Shown piece by piece: positions 40,751 through 56,700 of a stretch of 64,000 bases of DNA (its first letter is position 1; each line of letters opens with the position of its first letter). The notes under the pieces were generated by a model, which had not been told where the DNA came from, made no database searches, and worked only from the letters and a program-made list of their open reading frames with translations. Source of the DNA: Lutraria lutraria (lineage: Eukaryota > Mollusca > Bivalvia > Venerida > Mactridae). The position numbers were made by a program, and so were the translations under genes. The stretch spans positions 34,661,913 through 34,725,912 of the forward strand of contig OZ026847.1 in assembly GCA_964023205.1 (NCBI GenBank), written 5' to 3'.

Positions 40751-42775
40751 ATGGCGTACGGAGGACGTCCTCAGGTAAAAATGTCAGACGAAACATTTGA
40801 TTTTGTTTGTACTGCATGTACACGTGATAACAAAACGATAGAAGCTGTGAAATATTGTGTAGAATGCGGTGAATATTGTTGTCAATCATGTACCGACCTA
40901 CACAAGAAGATTCGAATTTTAATCGGTCACAATCTTACGGATGTCAGTCAAGGAAAGCAAGCGACCAGTCAACAATCCATCTTGACAGAATTTCCTACAG
41001 AAAGATGCAGTATACATAAAAGTAAAGTGATAGATATGTATTGTGAATATCACGATGTTGTTGGATGTTACGTTTGCTTTGCTAAAGATCACAAGTGAGT
41101 TGTTATTTATTGACCATAAAAAGACTTAATCGAGGTCAAAAAATTAGGACAAACTACAAAAAATGAATCAAATTTATATAGAATCATATTTTAATTTAAC
41201 CAACAATCAAACTTGTACGCTGTACAAAAATATTTAATTTAATTTACTGATTCTTCCACGGACGATGACGTCTAAATTTGTGAACATTGTGAACGCAATA
41301 CTCCGAGATAGTAAATGTTATATATATATGATAAACAGGAAGTCCGTATTGATAAATAATTGATGTTACAGTTTAATATTTGCTATATTTGGAATAATAT
41401 ATACATGTACATATGTAATTATTTCAGATCTTGTCAAGACAGTCACATTCACTCAGTGTCAGATATGATTGACACTCTATTCAAATTATCTGACTGTAAG
41501 CAGACACATAATCTTCTTAAAGATATGATGGTTTCCATGGAAACACGAAGTAAATCTACAGATACCCAACTTCAAGCATTGAACAAAGCAAAGAAAGAAA
41601 CTGTTGTCAAAGTGACGACATTCCAGAAAGCTTTAGAAGCTATCCTTAGAAAAATTGCTGAGTCATCAAAGAATGAATTAGAAGCTGTGTACAAGGAACT
41701 GGAGAAAGAAATTCTAAAAGAAAAGCACAACGTTGATAAAATTCGGGAAGATTTAGAGACAATAGATGACAAACTAAAGCAATCAGAAGGAAATAGAGCT
41801 CAGCGTTTTGTTTGTTCTAAAATGGCTCAGGAAAAGATAAAAGGACCAGACTGTGAGAAGAACAAACAATTACATGATACAGACACGCAGTTATCATTTA
41901 TTCCAAACCAATCATTGATGGAATATATGGAAGATTTAAAGAGTATTGGTCAATTACAGAAACATGTAATACATGATCATCTCTACACAATCAAGGGAAG
42001 TAGAGATATAAATATAAAACTATCTGATGATGATATTGGATGTTCTTCCTTAGGATGTTGTCTGACACATGATAACAAGCTACTTGTCACAGATTACAGC
42101 AATAAGAAACTAAAACGTGTTGATCTACAGAAGATGTCAGTTGTTGACTATTGTACTTTAGATTCTGCACCATATGGTGTATGTTGTATCAGTAAACAAG
42201 AAGTTGTTGTTGCCTGTCATGATGACAAGATCCAGTTTGTTTCCATTGATAAGAAGATGACCCCTACAAGACAAATCAAAATGTCACATTTTTGTTATGG
42301 TGTTGCTTTCAAGGATGGTAAACTTTATGTGACAGATAATGGTAAATCACTCTGTGTTTATGATATGACTGGTACCCTGTTGAAGACCATTACATTGGAT
42401 AATGCTGGGAATAAACTGTGCAGCAGAAGTAGACATGTTACATTCAATGAAAGTGAAAACAGAATGTTTGTTGGAGGTTGGGGCAAAGGAATTGTATGTT
42501 TTGACGGAATGGGAAATTATTTGTCTACAGTTACAGACACTGACCTAACCTATGTAGATGGTGTATGTGTTGATGGTAGAGGAAACATGTTTATAGTTGG
42601 GTGCTGGTCTAATAATGTGATACAATACAGTCAGGATGGAAAGAAGCGTTGTGTGGTTGTGAAGAACCAAGATGAATTATATCGTCCACATTCAGTGTGT
42701 TTTCATCAGGGACTGAATACAATGTTTGTTACCATGAATAACATTGATGTTGTGAAAATGTATGAACTGAAATAA
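40751..42775 (+). CDS. RING-less B-box/coiled-coil/beta-propeller protein, copy 5
   Basis: Exons 40751-41094 and 41428-42775 (GTGAGT donor, ATTTCAG acceptor) give 563 residues. Both B-boxes keep their Cys/His ligands, the intron again splits B-box 2, and a coiled coil and six NHL-type blades follow, ending in MYELK. It differs from copies 2-4 throughout and resembles copy 1 in the linker before the propeller. It is separated from the array by about 17 kb of transposon-rich DNA and converges on the TRIM gene. Likely role (inference): IRF-induced immune scaffold or sensor. Confidence 0.87.
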
Positions 42776-44700
42776 ACAGTTGACTTAAAAATTGTTATCA
42801 AAATGTGACATGTACGTAATTGTACAAACTAAATTAAATAAATAAGAAGCTGTTTACATTGACTGTATATGAATCGACAATTCTATTATCAAGATTGTAC
42901 ATGTGTGAACAGCCATTTTTTTATCAAAAGACTGTGAATTTTTGTGCCCTTGAATTGACCCAAAATTGGCAAAAAATCAAATTCAAGGGCAGATAACTCA
43001 AGAAAGAGTTCGTCAACCCCAAATTTATTTCGCTTAAAATGTTTCTGTTATCATTTACAAGTTTAAGTTTAAAGAATTCATGACAGAGTTTTCATTTTCC
43101 CTGTATGTCTATGTGAAAAGAAACTGTAGCAAGCGTCCTTAATCGTGGATGACCTAGTTAATGCTTAATACAAGTATACCGAGCAACCTCTTTAAGGTAA
43201 CACCCTTCGTGAGTAGTAAAATAATGTTGCTGTTGAAAGTTCGTTGCTTTAGAGAGGTTACATTCATAGTTAAATCGTGCAGTGTTAAAAAATCATTCTG
43301 TTATTGCAGGGTGGTTGTTGTTCAAGAGAGGATTGCTCTGGAGAGGTTGTATGTTTAAGAACGTAACAATAATTATACTGAAAAGAGAACGAAGTTATTT
43401 CTTTATGTTTTTTCATCTGTAAGAAATCATGTTGTATGTATTTACTGTAGACATTAATCTGACCATTCCATATTTTAAATAGTTTATATTTACCTACATG
43501 TAGTTATCGTATAAAGATAAATATTGAAAGTATATGTGATTTTTGTAAACATTCTAAATTGAGCATTCCCCACCCCTCCCTATCTGAAATTGCTGATGAT
43601 TGTTGTATGGTCAATATCTAGGGCAGGCACATGTTAAAAATAGGCAAACTGGACCATCAAACTTAAGGTTAGTTCTAAGAAACACAACAAAATACAAAGT
43701 TTCTAACATGGCACATCAATAAACATTTATTTCTCTATAATGTAGCAAATAGTCACAAGTAAATAATAAATAAATAATAACTTTATGACACAGCGTCAAA
43801 ATAGTAAAATTATACGGTGATAAATACCACTACAACACGTGCATGAGTACATGGGGTGATTTATGGTGCTGAATGGATATTAGGATATATGGATCTTATG
43901 CCAAACTCAAGCAGTGTGGCTAAATCCTAGTCCAGTTTGGAACTCAAATACAATTGTAACTAAACCTTATACACAGTTAGTCGAAATAAGGTGAAAAAGA
44001 AAACAAATAATTATCGCAGAAATTGAAAATCCATAACAGGCATAAGGTACTGTTTATCTGTACATAAGTGCATGGGTCTTATCAGTGACTCCATTGCAAT
44101 TGTAATATATAGTCCCTAGTCTAATAAACTTTGAAAAGATAACTAAACATATTTGCAAATCTTAAATCTCAAAATGTTTGAAAATAATAGATATATCCTT
44201 TGACTGTTTTTTGCATGTTGTAATATTATTACAAAGATATGGTCACTGATCAATAACAAGGTATAACATTTAACAGAGATAGAAATCAATAAAAGTCAGT
44301 TAAGATTTCAAACAAGAGTAAAATTATCACATCAGTCTCCAATCACAAACACAGTATAAAATATGTATGACTAGCTTTGTTTTATATTTAATACTATGTT
44401 TTATTTATCACATGAGGTATGGGCGCTATAATATAATAAATCTACAAGCTGCTACTAAGTCACGTGACCCCTACGTTTAAACACATTGGGTTCATATTAA
44501 ATTACATGTATCCCTTAAAAATACTTGGTGATGTGGTGGCCACGGTCAACTTAATATACCACAATCTTGAATACTCAATATGGATGCAAAAATGTATAAG
44601 AACAGGTTATGTACTTCTATGTTGCATTATGGTCAAGAACGCCAATCGTTGACACCAAAAAGTAAAGTATGTTTATATTTTGCCATACACTTATGACATT
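42776..44700. other. Spacer between copy 5 and the convergent TRIM gene
   Basis: Holds the 3' flank of copy 5 and the parental version of the segment duplicated at 24725-27389. The intact site of the Harbinger insertion is at 43640-43655. A minus-strand AATAAA near 44400 may serve the TRIM gene. No other gene seen. Confidence 0.55.
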
Positions 44701-47700
44701 TCAAAAACTCGATGATGATTCTGTCTCCAAGTTAATCTTATTCGATAGCTGACACTCCCCACGTAAGTTATAAGCCAGTATAACGAATTCGTATTCAGTG
44801 CCGGAATCCAACCCAAACACTCGGTGCTCCTCGCGTCCGTACATTGATACACACTTCCACACTCGATTATGCGCTGGTTGCCGGTACAACAGGAAGTGGG
44901 AAATCTTCTGCTCTGAAGCGACATCTACCGGACTTGAAGAGAATATTTGAATAGAAGATGTGAAGCGTCTACATAATGACTCAATGATCGCTGGCACTGT
45001 AAGATTGGAGAAAAATATTTGTATCAATAAATTAATCGTGCAAAATAATTTAAAGAGCATAATACAAACGATAGATTGATCGTTGTGAACACATGCATAT
45101 AGTTTAAACCTATTTTATTGCTTATAACCTTCTTACTATATTACATAGAATAAATATGAACAATTTGTGCAAAGGGGTCGAGCCAAAAGTTCTAAAAACT
45201 TAGTTACGGCTCTTCCCATGTATATAAAGTATATTTTCACTGTTGGGTATCAAAAATGCCTTTAGATAGAAACCTGAGCATTACATGTAAGAAGTTAGAA
45301 GAGTAACGGTGTATGGTGTCATTCACATCACAAGATCTCTCCAGTACTAGTACAAATAACCTGCACCCAAAATGTAGCACTTGAGATAGTCAGCAAAAGT
45401 TCAACCATAAGAATGAAGACAAAAAGCGAGAGGAATATATTTATATAAAAGGGATGTGTCAAAATTCTAATTGAAATGGAATAGGTGTGAAGCGTACTTG
45501 AAAGAGAACGAGGGTGAATAAAAAAAGGAACGAAGGGCTTTTGAATTTGAAGATGAAAACGGAGGAACTGAGCTTAGAGCTTGAAAGAAAATTGGAGCAG
45601 AAAGATCACAAAAGGACATGGAGTTAAAACAACGACTATGACAAACAAACAAAAATCCATAAACTCAATCGATAAAACGAAGACAGACAGTATACATCTA
45701 CAAGGTATTGTATTATGGCGCAACAGTTTACTTACAGACGCGTTAAAGAAAACGTTTGGTTTAATAATTTAACATCTTCTTAATTTATTCGATATTTGAA
45801 AAGCCATATCATGTATTATCGTATTTGTAAAATATTGTATTTCCATAGTAATAGATCATTTTGTTCTCATACAATTATACCTGGTATAACGTTTTCATCA
45901 TCAGTTAAAGTTGTACATTGTACAACTTCTGAACTTCCCGACTTTCCTGAGGCATTGACAGCATTCAAGCAGAAATAATAAGTTGTTGATTTACACAAAT
46001 TTTCTAACAACAACACAAGGATACCAGACGAGTTTGTAGATATTTTGGTTGAACAGTTGTCCTCGACAGAATTCTTCACAATTACAGTCTCCTGAAAAAT
46101 AGACAAATCAGATTTATTTGACCTAACACCCAATTATCTTACATTTGCATTGTAAAGTACCTGGCGTGCCTACAAAAGCAATTCTGGCGTACAATCATCT
46201 GTAATGTCCCTTTCCCTTATTCTCCATAAGTTTGTATGTTAGGACATATTGCTATCAATTAACCATTTTCTGAACAGTTATTGGCCTGTTTGGAATTTGG
46301 TTATCAGTCTATCCAATAAGACAGGGTCAGAAATAAAACACCCGTGTATTGTGAGAGGAAATAAGAGACTTTATCCCAGTCTTAGGATACAACCTTCTGA
46401 TTGGGCAAACGAAACTAATTCGCAACCAATCAGATGCATGTATTTTGACAAATCATTTTGAGATCTAGATAGTCATGTTTCCCGAGGATATTCAAGGTAA
46501 TACCTGACACGTCACAACGAATGCTTCCGTAGATTTTTAGAATCTTATATATACTGTCGTTGTTGTTATTTATTTATAAAAAGAAGATCCAAATATTTGT
46601 TGTTAATGAAGTCTTTGCTAGCAGTTGGCGATATTGTAAAGTTAGACATACCTCTAGTTCCACATTTTTCTGTTCTTCTGAGCAGAAATGAATCTCATAC
46701 TGATCAACAACTTCATGGACATTACTAGGTGGACAAAGTGCGAGGACAACCGAATTTTCACTTCGTGAACATCTTGTGACGTCAACAATAGGGGTAGATG
46801 GTGCTGTAAGTTAAATTTAAGTTAAATTTACACATTGTCATGAAACTTGCCAATATAATTCCGGTTATTTCCGCACAAAGATTTCAATAATTTCTAGAAA
46901 TGATATATAATTTATTACATACAAGAAGAAGATATGAACTTTCAATTTAAATGTAGATTTACCAGTTGAAATCATTAATTTTATACTTATAAAGACTTAT
47001 AAACGTAACCAACAACACGTAATCTTGACTTGTTAAAAGCATTATTAACTTACGACTTAAATATTGTAATTCCCGCAATAAGACCTTTTCTCTACGACAG
47101 TCGACCACCTTGCTGTGTAAGCTGTCAGTATCTAATGGTGAGACAGGAACGCTGCTTTCACAATCCACGGTAGCTTTCTGTATTCTGTTAATGAATACAA
47201 ATAAATGTACATTATGTTCAAAGTCATAGAACTCAAATTCCATATATGAAAACTTAGCATATAAGTATTTAACTATTCAAAATGGTGCCTTACTCCCCAA
47301 ACCCTTTATCTTGTTTTTGTTTTGTTTAGAGGTCCAGGTCATATAACCAAATCTCCCATTGGCCCTCTTTTATCCTCATGTTTGTTGTGCAAAGCCGTGT
47401 TTTACAAGAACTACTAACTCAATAAATATAACATAGAAACTTATATCGTTTGTTTTAATTCACTGGTCATTCGATTAATCAAAGCACTGCAAGATCCTGT
47501 GAAAATTGAATATGATCAATGTGTAGAAATAAGTGTAACTACATGATTGTCAGGACACGTGTTCAGTGTTGGGCGTTTTCTCATTCAGCGTAAATAGACA
47601 CTTGTTGTTGTTTTCAAAGCGTTTAAATTAATTCTGTTCAAATTTTATCAATAAGATTTTTGGGAAACCAGATTACATTCTATTCCTGGTGAATAGCTGC

Positions 47701-50700
47701 ATTTTCAGAATTGATGGCTATATATTGAATTGTGTGTATCTAGATATACATGTATATTGTTGTTCATTACCTATTGCAAGGCAACATTTAATACAGTATG
47801 CAGAGAAAATAGTAAAATACATGTAATTACTTAATGTAAATTACAGAATTAATTTTAGAATTGTAACACTAAGGACGTAAGTTACCATCATGAAATTGCT
47901 TTTGCCTACATCACATTCAAATGTAGGCCTACAGTGTAATGCGTAAACAGTTTGTAAGTAATATTAATGGAATCATTTTACGTACCGTTCGTTTAGAGTG
48001 CTTGCAATCTGAAAACAGTCAATATTGTACATTAAAAAGAAATACGAATACATTTTTGTATATATGCGCTAAGAACAAATCTTCTCACTCGCATTATAAA
48101 AATACATTGAAAACTACTACAGGTTTGTCAGAAGTAAACACCGAATGTATTTACTCGTATTATGTCATGGACATCGCAATCGCGCCAAATTGGATTTCTA
48201 ATGACTGTTATTTTAAATATCTGGAAAACTTTTACATTTGTGTTCGAAATAAACTTTGAGTGTATACATACAAGTATTCTATCATAAAGATTCAACTTCT
48301 AATGACTGTAGAGGTCTGGATGTTTAAAGCACAGCATTTTGTCAGGTCAAGGTATTGGTTCAAGCATACCATAGCTAAAACAGCACTTAACACTTAGCCA
48401 TCATGTTACACCTTGTATGTAAGAACAAATTGATCTCCTAGTATTAAATCAATCGTTTTTATAACATATTGCTTAATGCGTTATGCAAATTACTTTATTA
48501 TATACTATTGGCAAGTTTCATAAGTTGAAATATTTTTATCGTGGCGAAGATATTTTTATAACACTACGACAATATATTTATGCTCAATGTTCAGCCTCAT
48601 CAATACAGTAAAACCTCGATTGTCCGAACTCGGAGTATCCGAAACCCTGGTGTTATCCGAAATAAAATTTCGATCTCGTCGATTTCGGAAAGTCAATGTT
48701 TCCCCGTACTTCCAGTTTAATGTTAAAACTTTAAACATGCACAATGTTACAAACCTCTAGAAACTGAGACTTCTCTGATTTTATAACATCTTGTACGTAA
48801 CTCTGAAGACCTTGTGAAGCCCCGAGAACCTTCTCCATGGTTTTAATACTTTCCTCTAGACTATTCTGATGAATTCTTTCTTCATATTCCAAGTCTGCCA
48901 GGAAGTAACTTCGCTTGTTCTCAACTTCAGCTAACAATGCATCACACTGCATGTTAATTTCATCTCGTCGCCTTGACAAGATATGCTAAAACAGATATTT
49001 TTTTATGATTATATAAAAGGTTTTGATTTTTAAAAGGTCGTCTTGACAATGCATGCATACTGTTACCGCTTTCTGAAATAAAAGAATAATTTATTCTTTG
49101 TATATATAGTTGGATGCTACAAAATCATATGACTTTTTATACAAATGTAAATTTTGTAATATCATTTGAGTTGTGGAAAAAGAGATACACTGTATAAGTT
49201 TATACAAAGACTTGCTATTATTAGTATTAAGGTAAATTACCTGTACATCTTTTAGTCCGTCTTTAAAATCTTTCAAGTTTGTCACAACTCGGGCTTGACT
49301 GTTTGACAACTTGTCCGAATTATCTTCTACACAATTCTGTATAGGAGAAAACGAGATAACATTGAAGAGATTGGTCTACTAGTATATGATTTACATATAC
49401 CTTGTACAAACTTAAATAAATATCAACATATTACATGGAAATGTAATACAAATACTAGACGTATTATGGTAAATACGCGTGTATTTCTATGAAACTTGGA
49501 AATAACAAAAACTGAAACTGGCTAAAAAATAATATTTGATAATTTACGTACCTTGAATTCTCTATAAGCTTGTTCAATCGGAACGACTGGATGTCCGGTA
49601 TGAATCGTGCTGTCATCCGTACCAGACGGGAATGGTTGTGTGCATAAACTACAATAGGAATCAATTAAAGTTTTATGAACTGACGTACTTCTTGATTCGG
49701 GTCTATTGTTGGCACTTTTATTTACTTTACTGCTAGTCTGTGTCCCTGGTTCCACAAATTCATGAGTATTGAATGGTTCCCGGTTTGGATGATTTTGTCT
49801 CAAACACGTGGCACAGAAATGGCGGCAACAGGAAGTGCAATACTTTTTCGCGCGTTTAGGTGTAGTAGCACTTTTACAATGTTGGCATTTAATGTCCGTC
49901 GTTGTATTTAAAGAGTTTGTTAAAGATGACAGTGTATGGACACTACTATTCAGTAATGACAAAGATTTGGCTAAGTTTTCGTTGGTTGAAGAATTGTTAC
50001 TCTCAGAAGATGATATCTGTTTAGTATTATGGTCGACAGATGGAGATGGCAACGATGTGTCAGATTTATCATTCGTTTGTTCTTTTTTATATCGTTCAAT
50101 AATATTTTCAAGGGCAATCACTCTTGGTAGACTTGAAATACCACCGCTTACGTAACAGTTGTCTCTACACACTGGACATCGTATAAAGTTAAAGTCAAAT
50201 AGATGTTCGGCACATGGAGAGCGACACAGCACGTGAGAACATGGAAGAATTATGGGATATGTGTATAATTCCAGACAAATCGGACACTGCAGGTCGTTAT
50301 CTACCTCCACATCCATGGTAATTGAAGAGTTCAGATTCTTTGGAGTTAACTTCCGTTGTTTGAGAATCGACCTTGTATTTCCAGAGGAATTAAGTTTTTG
50401 TTCCTAAAACGACAGAAAATTGAAGATGAAATTATTGTCATGTTATGTTACACTAAGAGTGCTGCTGACAGTTCAGAACTTCATGAGCAGACATTTCTTG
50501 CATATTATCAGAAAATCAGGAAACAAGATTATATAATTAATACAAATACTTGATGTTATATACAAACAATATCCTACAGACCCTCCCTCTCTTCACTACT
50601 TTTGCTCCCGTCTTTCTTTTCCTTTTGTCTTTATTTCCCCTCGTTCTTAATTACGTTCATATCTGTATTCTTCCCTTCTTTCGTCTCTTCTCTCCCCCTC

Positions 50701-53700
50701 CCCTCTCTCACTCTCTCTCTCACTCTCACTCTCTCACTCTCTCTCTCTCTCTCTCTCTCTACGATCTCCCTATTTTTCTATCGCCCTTCACTTGTCTATA
50801 TATTTTCTCTGAGGACCATATTCTGATGGTTTGTCTCCAAGTTTTATCAGAGTGTAGCATGTAATATACGTACACTGGATAAATAAAAAACTCTACAAAT
50901 CTATTAAACCACTTGATTGTACAAACAAAATCACCCACTAGATATTTGCTAGTAAAACCCGACATTTGGTCTGTATAAATATTAGTTTTAATTTTGAATA
51001 TAAATCGACAAGTTATCTAGCACTAAAATATAAAACAAATCACATTGAAGTATATAATGGCTTATTTTTGTATTCGGACACGAATTTCTCCAGACTTTAA
51101 CGGTATTCCGAGCCGTCAGCGACTTTTAATCAAACAATTAAATGTACACATAATTAGTCGCAGGTACTTCACGTTTGAGCCAAAATTTGTCGTTTTTATA
51201 GAGACTTGAGTTTACTTGAAGATATTGCCTAAATTAACATGATCTTTACATTTACATAAATTTAGAAAATGTGCTTTTAAATTTTAATACATTTTTGTTA
51301 TAAAAACTAGTTGTACATGTATCTCTATATAGTCTAATACGATATATTGGTATGAACTTTCAAAAATAATAAGACGTCATACGTGCTACACTGAAAAATG
51401 TTCAGTTACAATCAAGAATTAACATTGTTTGAATAAGAAAAATATTGAAAAATATTATGTCAATATGCAAGATTCATGCATTGAGCTTTTCTAAATCGTT
51501 TATCTATTTCCGGAAAATTACCGGAAATTACCGAAGTTTCCTATCTTTTAACAAATTATAAGAATTTATACACGTACATGAATAATTTTATAAATTTTGT
51601 GTATGTGAATTGAAAACTTAAAAGTCATGATTGTTCACAAAAATACACATTTTCACATTATTTTCTAGTGTGAAGTGTACAATGTGATAAAATATAAAAA
51701 TAAACTTACAAATTCAAATACCAGCCACAGGGGTTGGTTACTAACCTGTTAAATGTTTAATTTTATTATTTTGTCATTTCACACTGAACTTGTATTTTTC
51801 ATTGCAATTTGATATTAGCTCTACAAAATATTAAAATATGGACGCTAACCATCACTGATAACGGTTGTCATTTAGTTCACCACACCGCCATAAAACTACT
51901 CAAGACAAGTCGATCTTTCTACCTGGAGTCTGTGGATTCGAACCCTGCAAGGAGAAGGCACATCCACTTTTAAGCATGGGACTCGCCGATGCCGGGTGGA
52001 AAGTATGTACGCCTTCGGAGCGGGAGATCGAAGGTTCGAATGAAAGTGGAAACTGGGTTAGAACTGATGCAGTCGGTTGGTGACACGCAAGCTAGTTAAT
52101 CAATGGTTACCGTAGGCCCATCTCAGTCAGGCCCACGGCAAAAAGAGAAGTGATTCAGGAGTACCGTAAGAACAAAATATAGGTGTCTCAAAAGGTGGCC
52201 CTAGCAATAGGGGTGACAATATTACAATGTACCTTTACCTGTCATAAATTAATTACACTGAGCATTGGTACTTTCAACAACATGGAAGGTCAACACATTA
52301 CAGCTAATAGACAATTAGATATATATATACAGACATACATTTTATACATATATGTACCAGTACCTAGGAGATGTTCGCTCAGCCAAAGTTTAGTGGGCTT
52401 AATTGAAAGTCATAAAGATTTCCGATTTTCCAAATTTCATTTAAATCCAAATTTAATTATTTTAATTTCATTTTTACGATTCGTCTTCAAGCTTTCTTAA
52501 GTTCAAGAAGTTTTATACAAACGTCTTACACTTTGTGAATGATAATTAAATTCACATAAACATCGCATCGTTTACATAAACTATTAATACAACATTTAGC
52601 TTTCGACGATTTGTTGTTATCATACATAAAATTAAATCTTACCTTTTTAAAGCAAATAGATCATGTATACATTTAACGTTTGATATCTTAATGCAAATTT
52701 CGATAGAATCCTTCTTTATTTATCAATAAGTATACATTGCATATAAGTCCAGATTTCGAAAATGCATCCTGCACGTCACATCTAAATCCCAGAATCAATA
52801 CAAGTATATACACGCTTAACAAAATCTCCAAATCTCATGAAACAGTTCAATGATATGAAAAGATTTTATGAATCTTATTTATAGAATTAACAGACGAGAA
52901 ATAAAGCTGAAAGCCGTTTATGCTAATCAGTGTAGGTATATTTACACTTGATCAAATTTTATCGTAATTTCAATAGTGTAAAAATTCTTGCCTGTAAAAC
53001 ATGCGGACGTATTTATTCACATTTCTATGTACAGAGCACTTGAATTTAATGAAAAGAACATAGAAGTCTTATCAAGTTTATTTATACAAAGAGGATAAAG
53101 TTTTTACAAGTGAGGGATAAATTATTTCTGTACAAATCTGTCATCAGGGTTTTTAGTAATTAGTCTTTTAAGCTAGAATGAAACGGTGCCTGTGAAATTG
53201 ACACACTGAGAAAAAATACCAGCAATACATCATGTGTTATATGTCACAGTAGATGATTTATAGACATTTAATCGAACATTCGATGATAAATTTGCAACTG
53301 AAAAAAAAAGATCTTTGTATATTCGTTTTGAGGTAAGGTCGAAGGGAAACAAAGATGTGATAAAATTTTAAGATTCGCCAGATGAAATCGTTACGCGGTT
53401 TTTGTTACATTTAGTAAGATGGGATCCGGAGAATTTACTTAGGGGGGGGGGGGGGGGGCGTACATTACATGTACAAGATGCCTAGACAAGTTCAGTAAGA
53501 CAGGACTATATCTTCACATCTTTCCTCTATGAATTGGCTTCCAATTTATTGAACCTATTTTAGATTTTATTTCGAAGTAAAATTTAAAAGAAATTTTGCA
53601 ATAGTGTACGTTCAACTTGTCAAAACGAACAAACAACATTAACTTGAGCATACATTACTTGACTGTCCAGTCTGGTAGAGTAACAAACTTACTGTCTAGT

Positions 53701-56700
53701 GATATCATGGCGTGGTTTAGACTCTTGGTGCATTTATGCAGTTGAAACAGGCGCTATTCAACAATAGATCAAAAGATTGCGTCTCACTGATGATAAAATT
53801 TAACCAAATTAAGTCCACTATATACTCATAGAACTCCTACACAAACAATGAAATCTTAGTGGGCTGTTTATCAAATAAGTAAAACAATGAACCGTAAAGT
53901 TACAAAGATTATTCTGTTATGGAATCAGAAGATATCGTATAATACCAAAGTCAATGTTAGATTTAATATAATCTTCTGTTGTGTAACGTTAAGTAATCCA
54001 TCCTATTTCCTCTTTGTAAGAGTTCCCTCCCCTGTTTTGGTTGATACTCATGGTACTTAATAATGATTGATATTTAATTTGGGAAACTTTTCCTCCATAA
54101 AGTCAGTACTTGGCAAAGTTTATGCTTGAAACCACTATGTTTGTTTTGTAATGAGAAATTACGAGTTCAAGACTCCAGCGAAATACGCGCCGTAACACTT
54201 GACTAAAACATTACATGTACTCGTACATGATGTTCATCTGCCATCCTTCTCAACTGGCTTCACACAGCGAGGGTATAATAATTAATGCGCTTGAAACCAC
54301 AAAACGTACTTTTGATATTCATATTTAACAGACATATTCAATAGACAATCGAACAAACATTTTTTATTCAGTTCAGACAAGAAGAAAGTTACCTTATTTA
54401 GCGAAAAGTTATAAAAACACCGAATTTCTGTCTGTGAACGGGAAACAAACATTGTTTTATTTTGTCCCCAAAGTATCACGAAATGTAAGAAGGCACACGA
54501 AATAAACAAAGGAGTTCCGAGTACGGTTTATGGTCACTCATTAGTTAATTTAAGTCACGTGATTAAATATTAAATATATGCAGTACATGTGTATAAATTT
54601 ATGATCTGCCTGGCATAGGATGATTTAAACTTACGATCAAATTTACCACCAAGTCAAGTATAATTGTGAAAGTGCTTTGTCAACATGTTAAATATGGCTT
54701 ATAAATTCTTGTATAAAGTAATGGTTCATAAGTTAATAATCAGACATAAAAATTTATAATCTCAATAAATCACTTAATACATTTAATGGCTCGTGTGCAA
54801 ATGAATTATGTGGTAAACTGAACACATACATGTTTGGACCATGTCGAAACGAGGACAAACAAACTGGTCAATTCGATGTTAAACTTCAAGATGAAAAATC
54901 ACGGAGTTATATATATAAAGTTGTTGCTAAAATCATGGGTCCGACATTTGTACGACTTAAAACCAAGCCAAATCGAATGCAGACCATAACTAGATGAAAC
55001 CAAAAGATTGAGAAATGAACGAACCATCAGGATACTTGAATTTTAAAACTAATCTCAGATCTCAGATATACAGCTAAAATGTTGAATAACATTATACTTA
55101 GATGTTTGATATGTGTACACACCACATATACTTCAGTAACATATAAATATATTATATTTCCTAGGATTTATATATTAGTCCTTGATATTTCTTAATCAGA
55201 AGCTACTGAATTATTCAACATTGGTCGATTCAAGTTGTTTTTAAACATTAAAGTTATTATATAAACAGATAAACCTCACTTAGACACCTCCTGAGAATTG
55301 TGACTACTTTTGATAGGTGTTTATCTTTCCTTCTATATTCTTTCTGGATAAAGAAACCACCTAAATATATCAACCGTTTTTTTTTGCTCCAAGTCTAGTT
55401 TTCAAATCTAAGATTTTTCTGTACATAAAAATACTCACGATGCAAGAATTTCATCGGTTGACTAAAATAAATCCCTTATTTCCAAAAACTGTGTGAGTAT
55501 ACATGTCTACTTTTTGTCACATCACTACATAACTATTATACATGTGTATGTCTTTAGAATGTCTTAAATGCACGTTTTTTTTCTCACGTATCGCTGTATC
55601 CATCTTACAACTCCAAATGGAACTCGTAAAAATATATTTTCTTACTTTAAGTCGAATGCGTTTGAACGAATCGAGCTTGTATTATTGACTATGTCGCCAT
55701 TTTAGGCGTTTGAATTAATCTTTTGTGCGCCTGGAATAAATCCGGGGCTGTGTGTTTGTAAATCAGTGAATTTTATTTCACTTTTCGGCATTAAATGGTT
55801 GAAATCAATCTATAACTTCAATGTAAGACTTTAATATCGTATCTTATTGATATTTAAACACAGCGCGAACACATGTATCACATTGATATGCTGTCATGTG
55901 GATTTACTCGGCTTTTATTGCTGTCAAACAATTAGGGTTTCTATTTGACTTATCAAGGAATAATTATGACAAATTTGATTTTTTAAATGTACAAAGAGTT
56001 TCAACTCAATGGTATGCACTTAGTGGGATAAACACTAATGTAATATTTATTTGTAGTTTCCATTTAGGTTTGACAATCAGTGAAAGCGATTCTTAAATTG
56101 AGATCAATTATACGTTATCTACAATTTGGGACGACAATGATCATAACAATGCATTAAGTAGTTAACTTTTTTCATTTGTGCCAATTAAAGAAATATTCAC
56201 CAAAAGGGTGGTCGAACTACGTGATGTCTTTCTTTCACATGGTGATAAAGTCACATAACGTTTTAGTACATACATGTACAAGTAAAACAAAAATGGTTGA
56301 TTCTAACACTATTCAGTCACAATTTAATGTCCAGACGGACGGACGGACGGACGGACAGACAGACAATGCAAAGAACAAGAAGAGCATATTTACGAGAACT
56401 CGTCCTGGTATTTTTCCGGCTTCTTGAGAATTATACGAGTACACTAGTAATGCAATTAGCTTTATTGGTTGTAAAATAAAGGAAAGTTTACCTTGACATC
56501 TTTTTTCATATAATACACCAAAGCTCTCCAAGATGTAAAAGGCTTATCAGGCACACGTGACATTACCTTCGCAATTAATGATAATTCTAACAACTGCGAC
56601 CACGTGGTTTATTTTGACGAATTATCACGTGATCGATATTCAGTAAAAAATGTCTGCTATCCGAGTGTTTTTGATATCGAAGAGTGTAAACACCACTTCA

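Noticed and set aside
49808..50155. 115-residue plus frame
   Set aside because: It is antisense to the TRIM RING/B-box exon.
50550..50864. 104- and 74-residue frames over the CT repeat
   Set aside because: They are low-complexity Leu/Ser translations of a microsatellite inside an intron.
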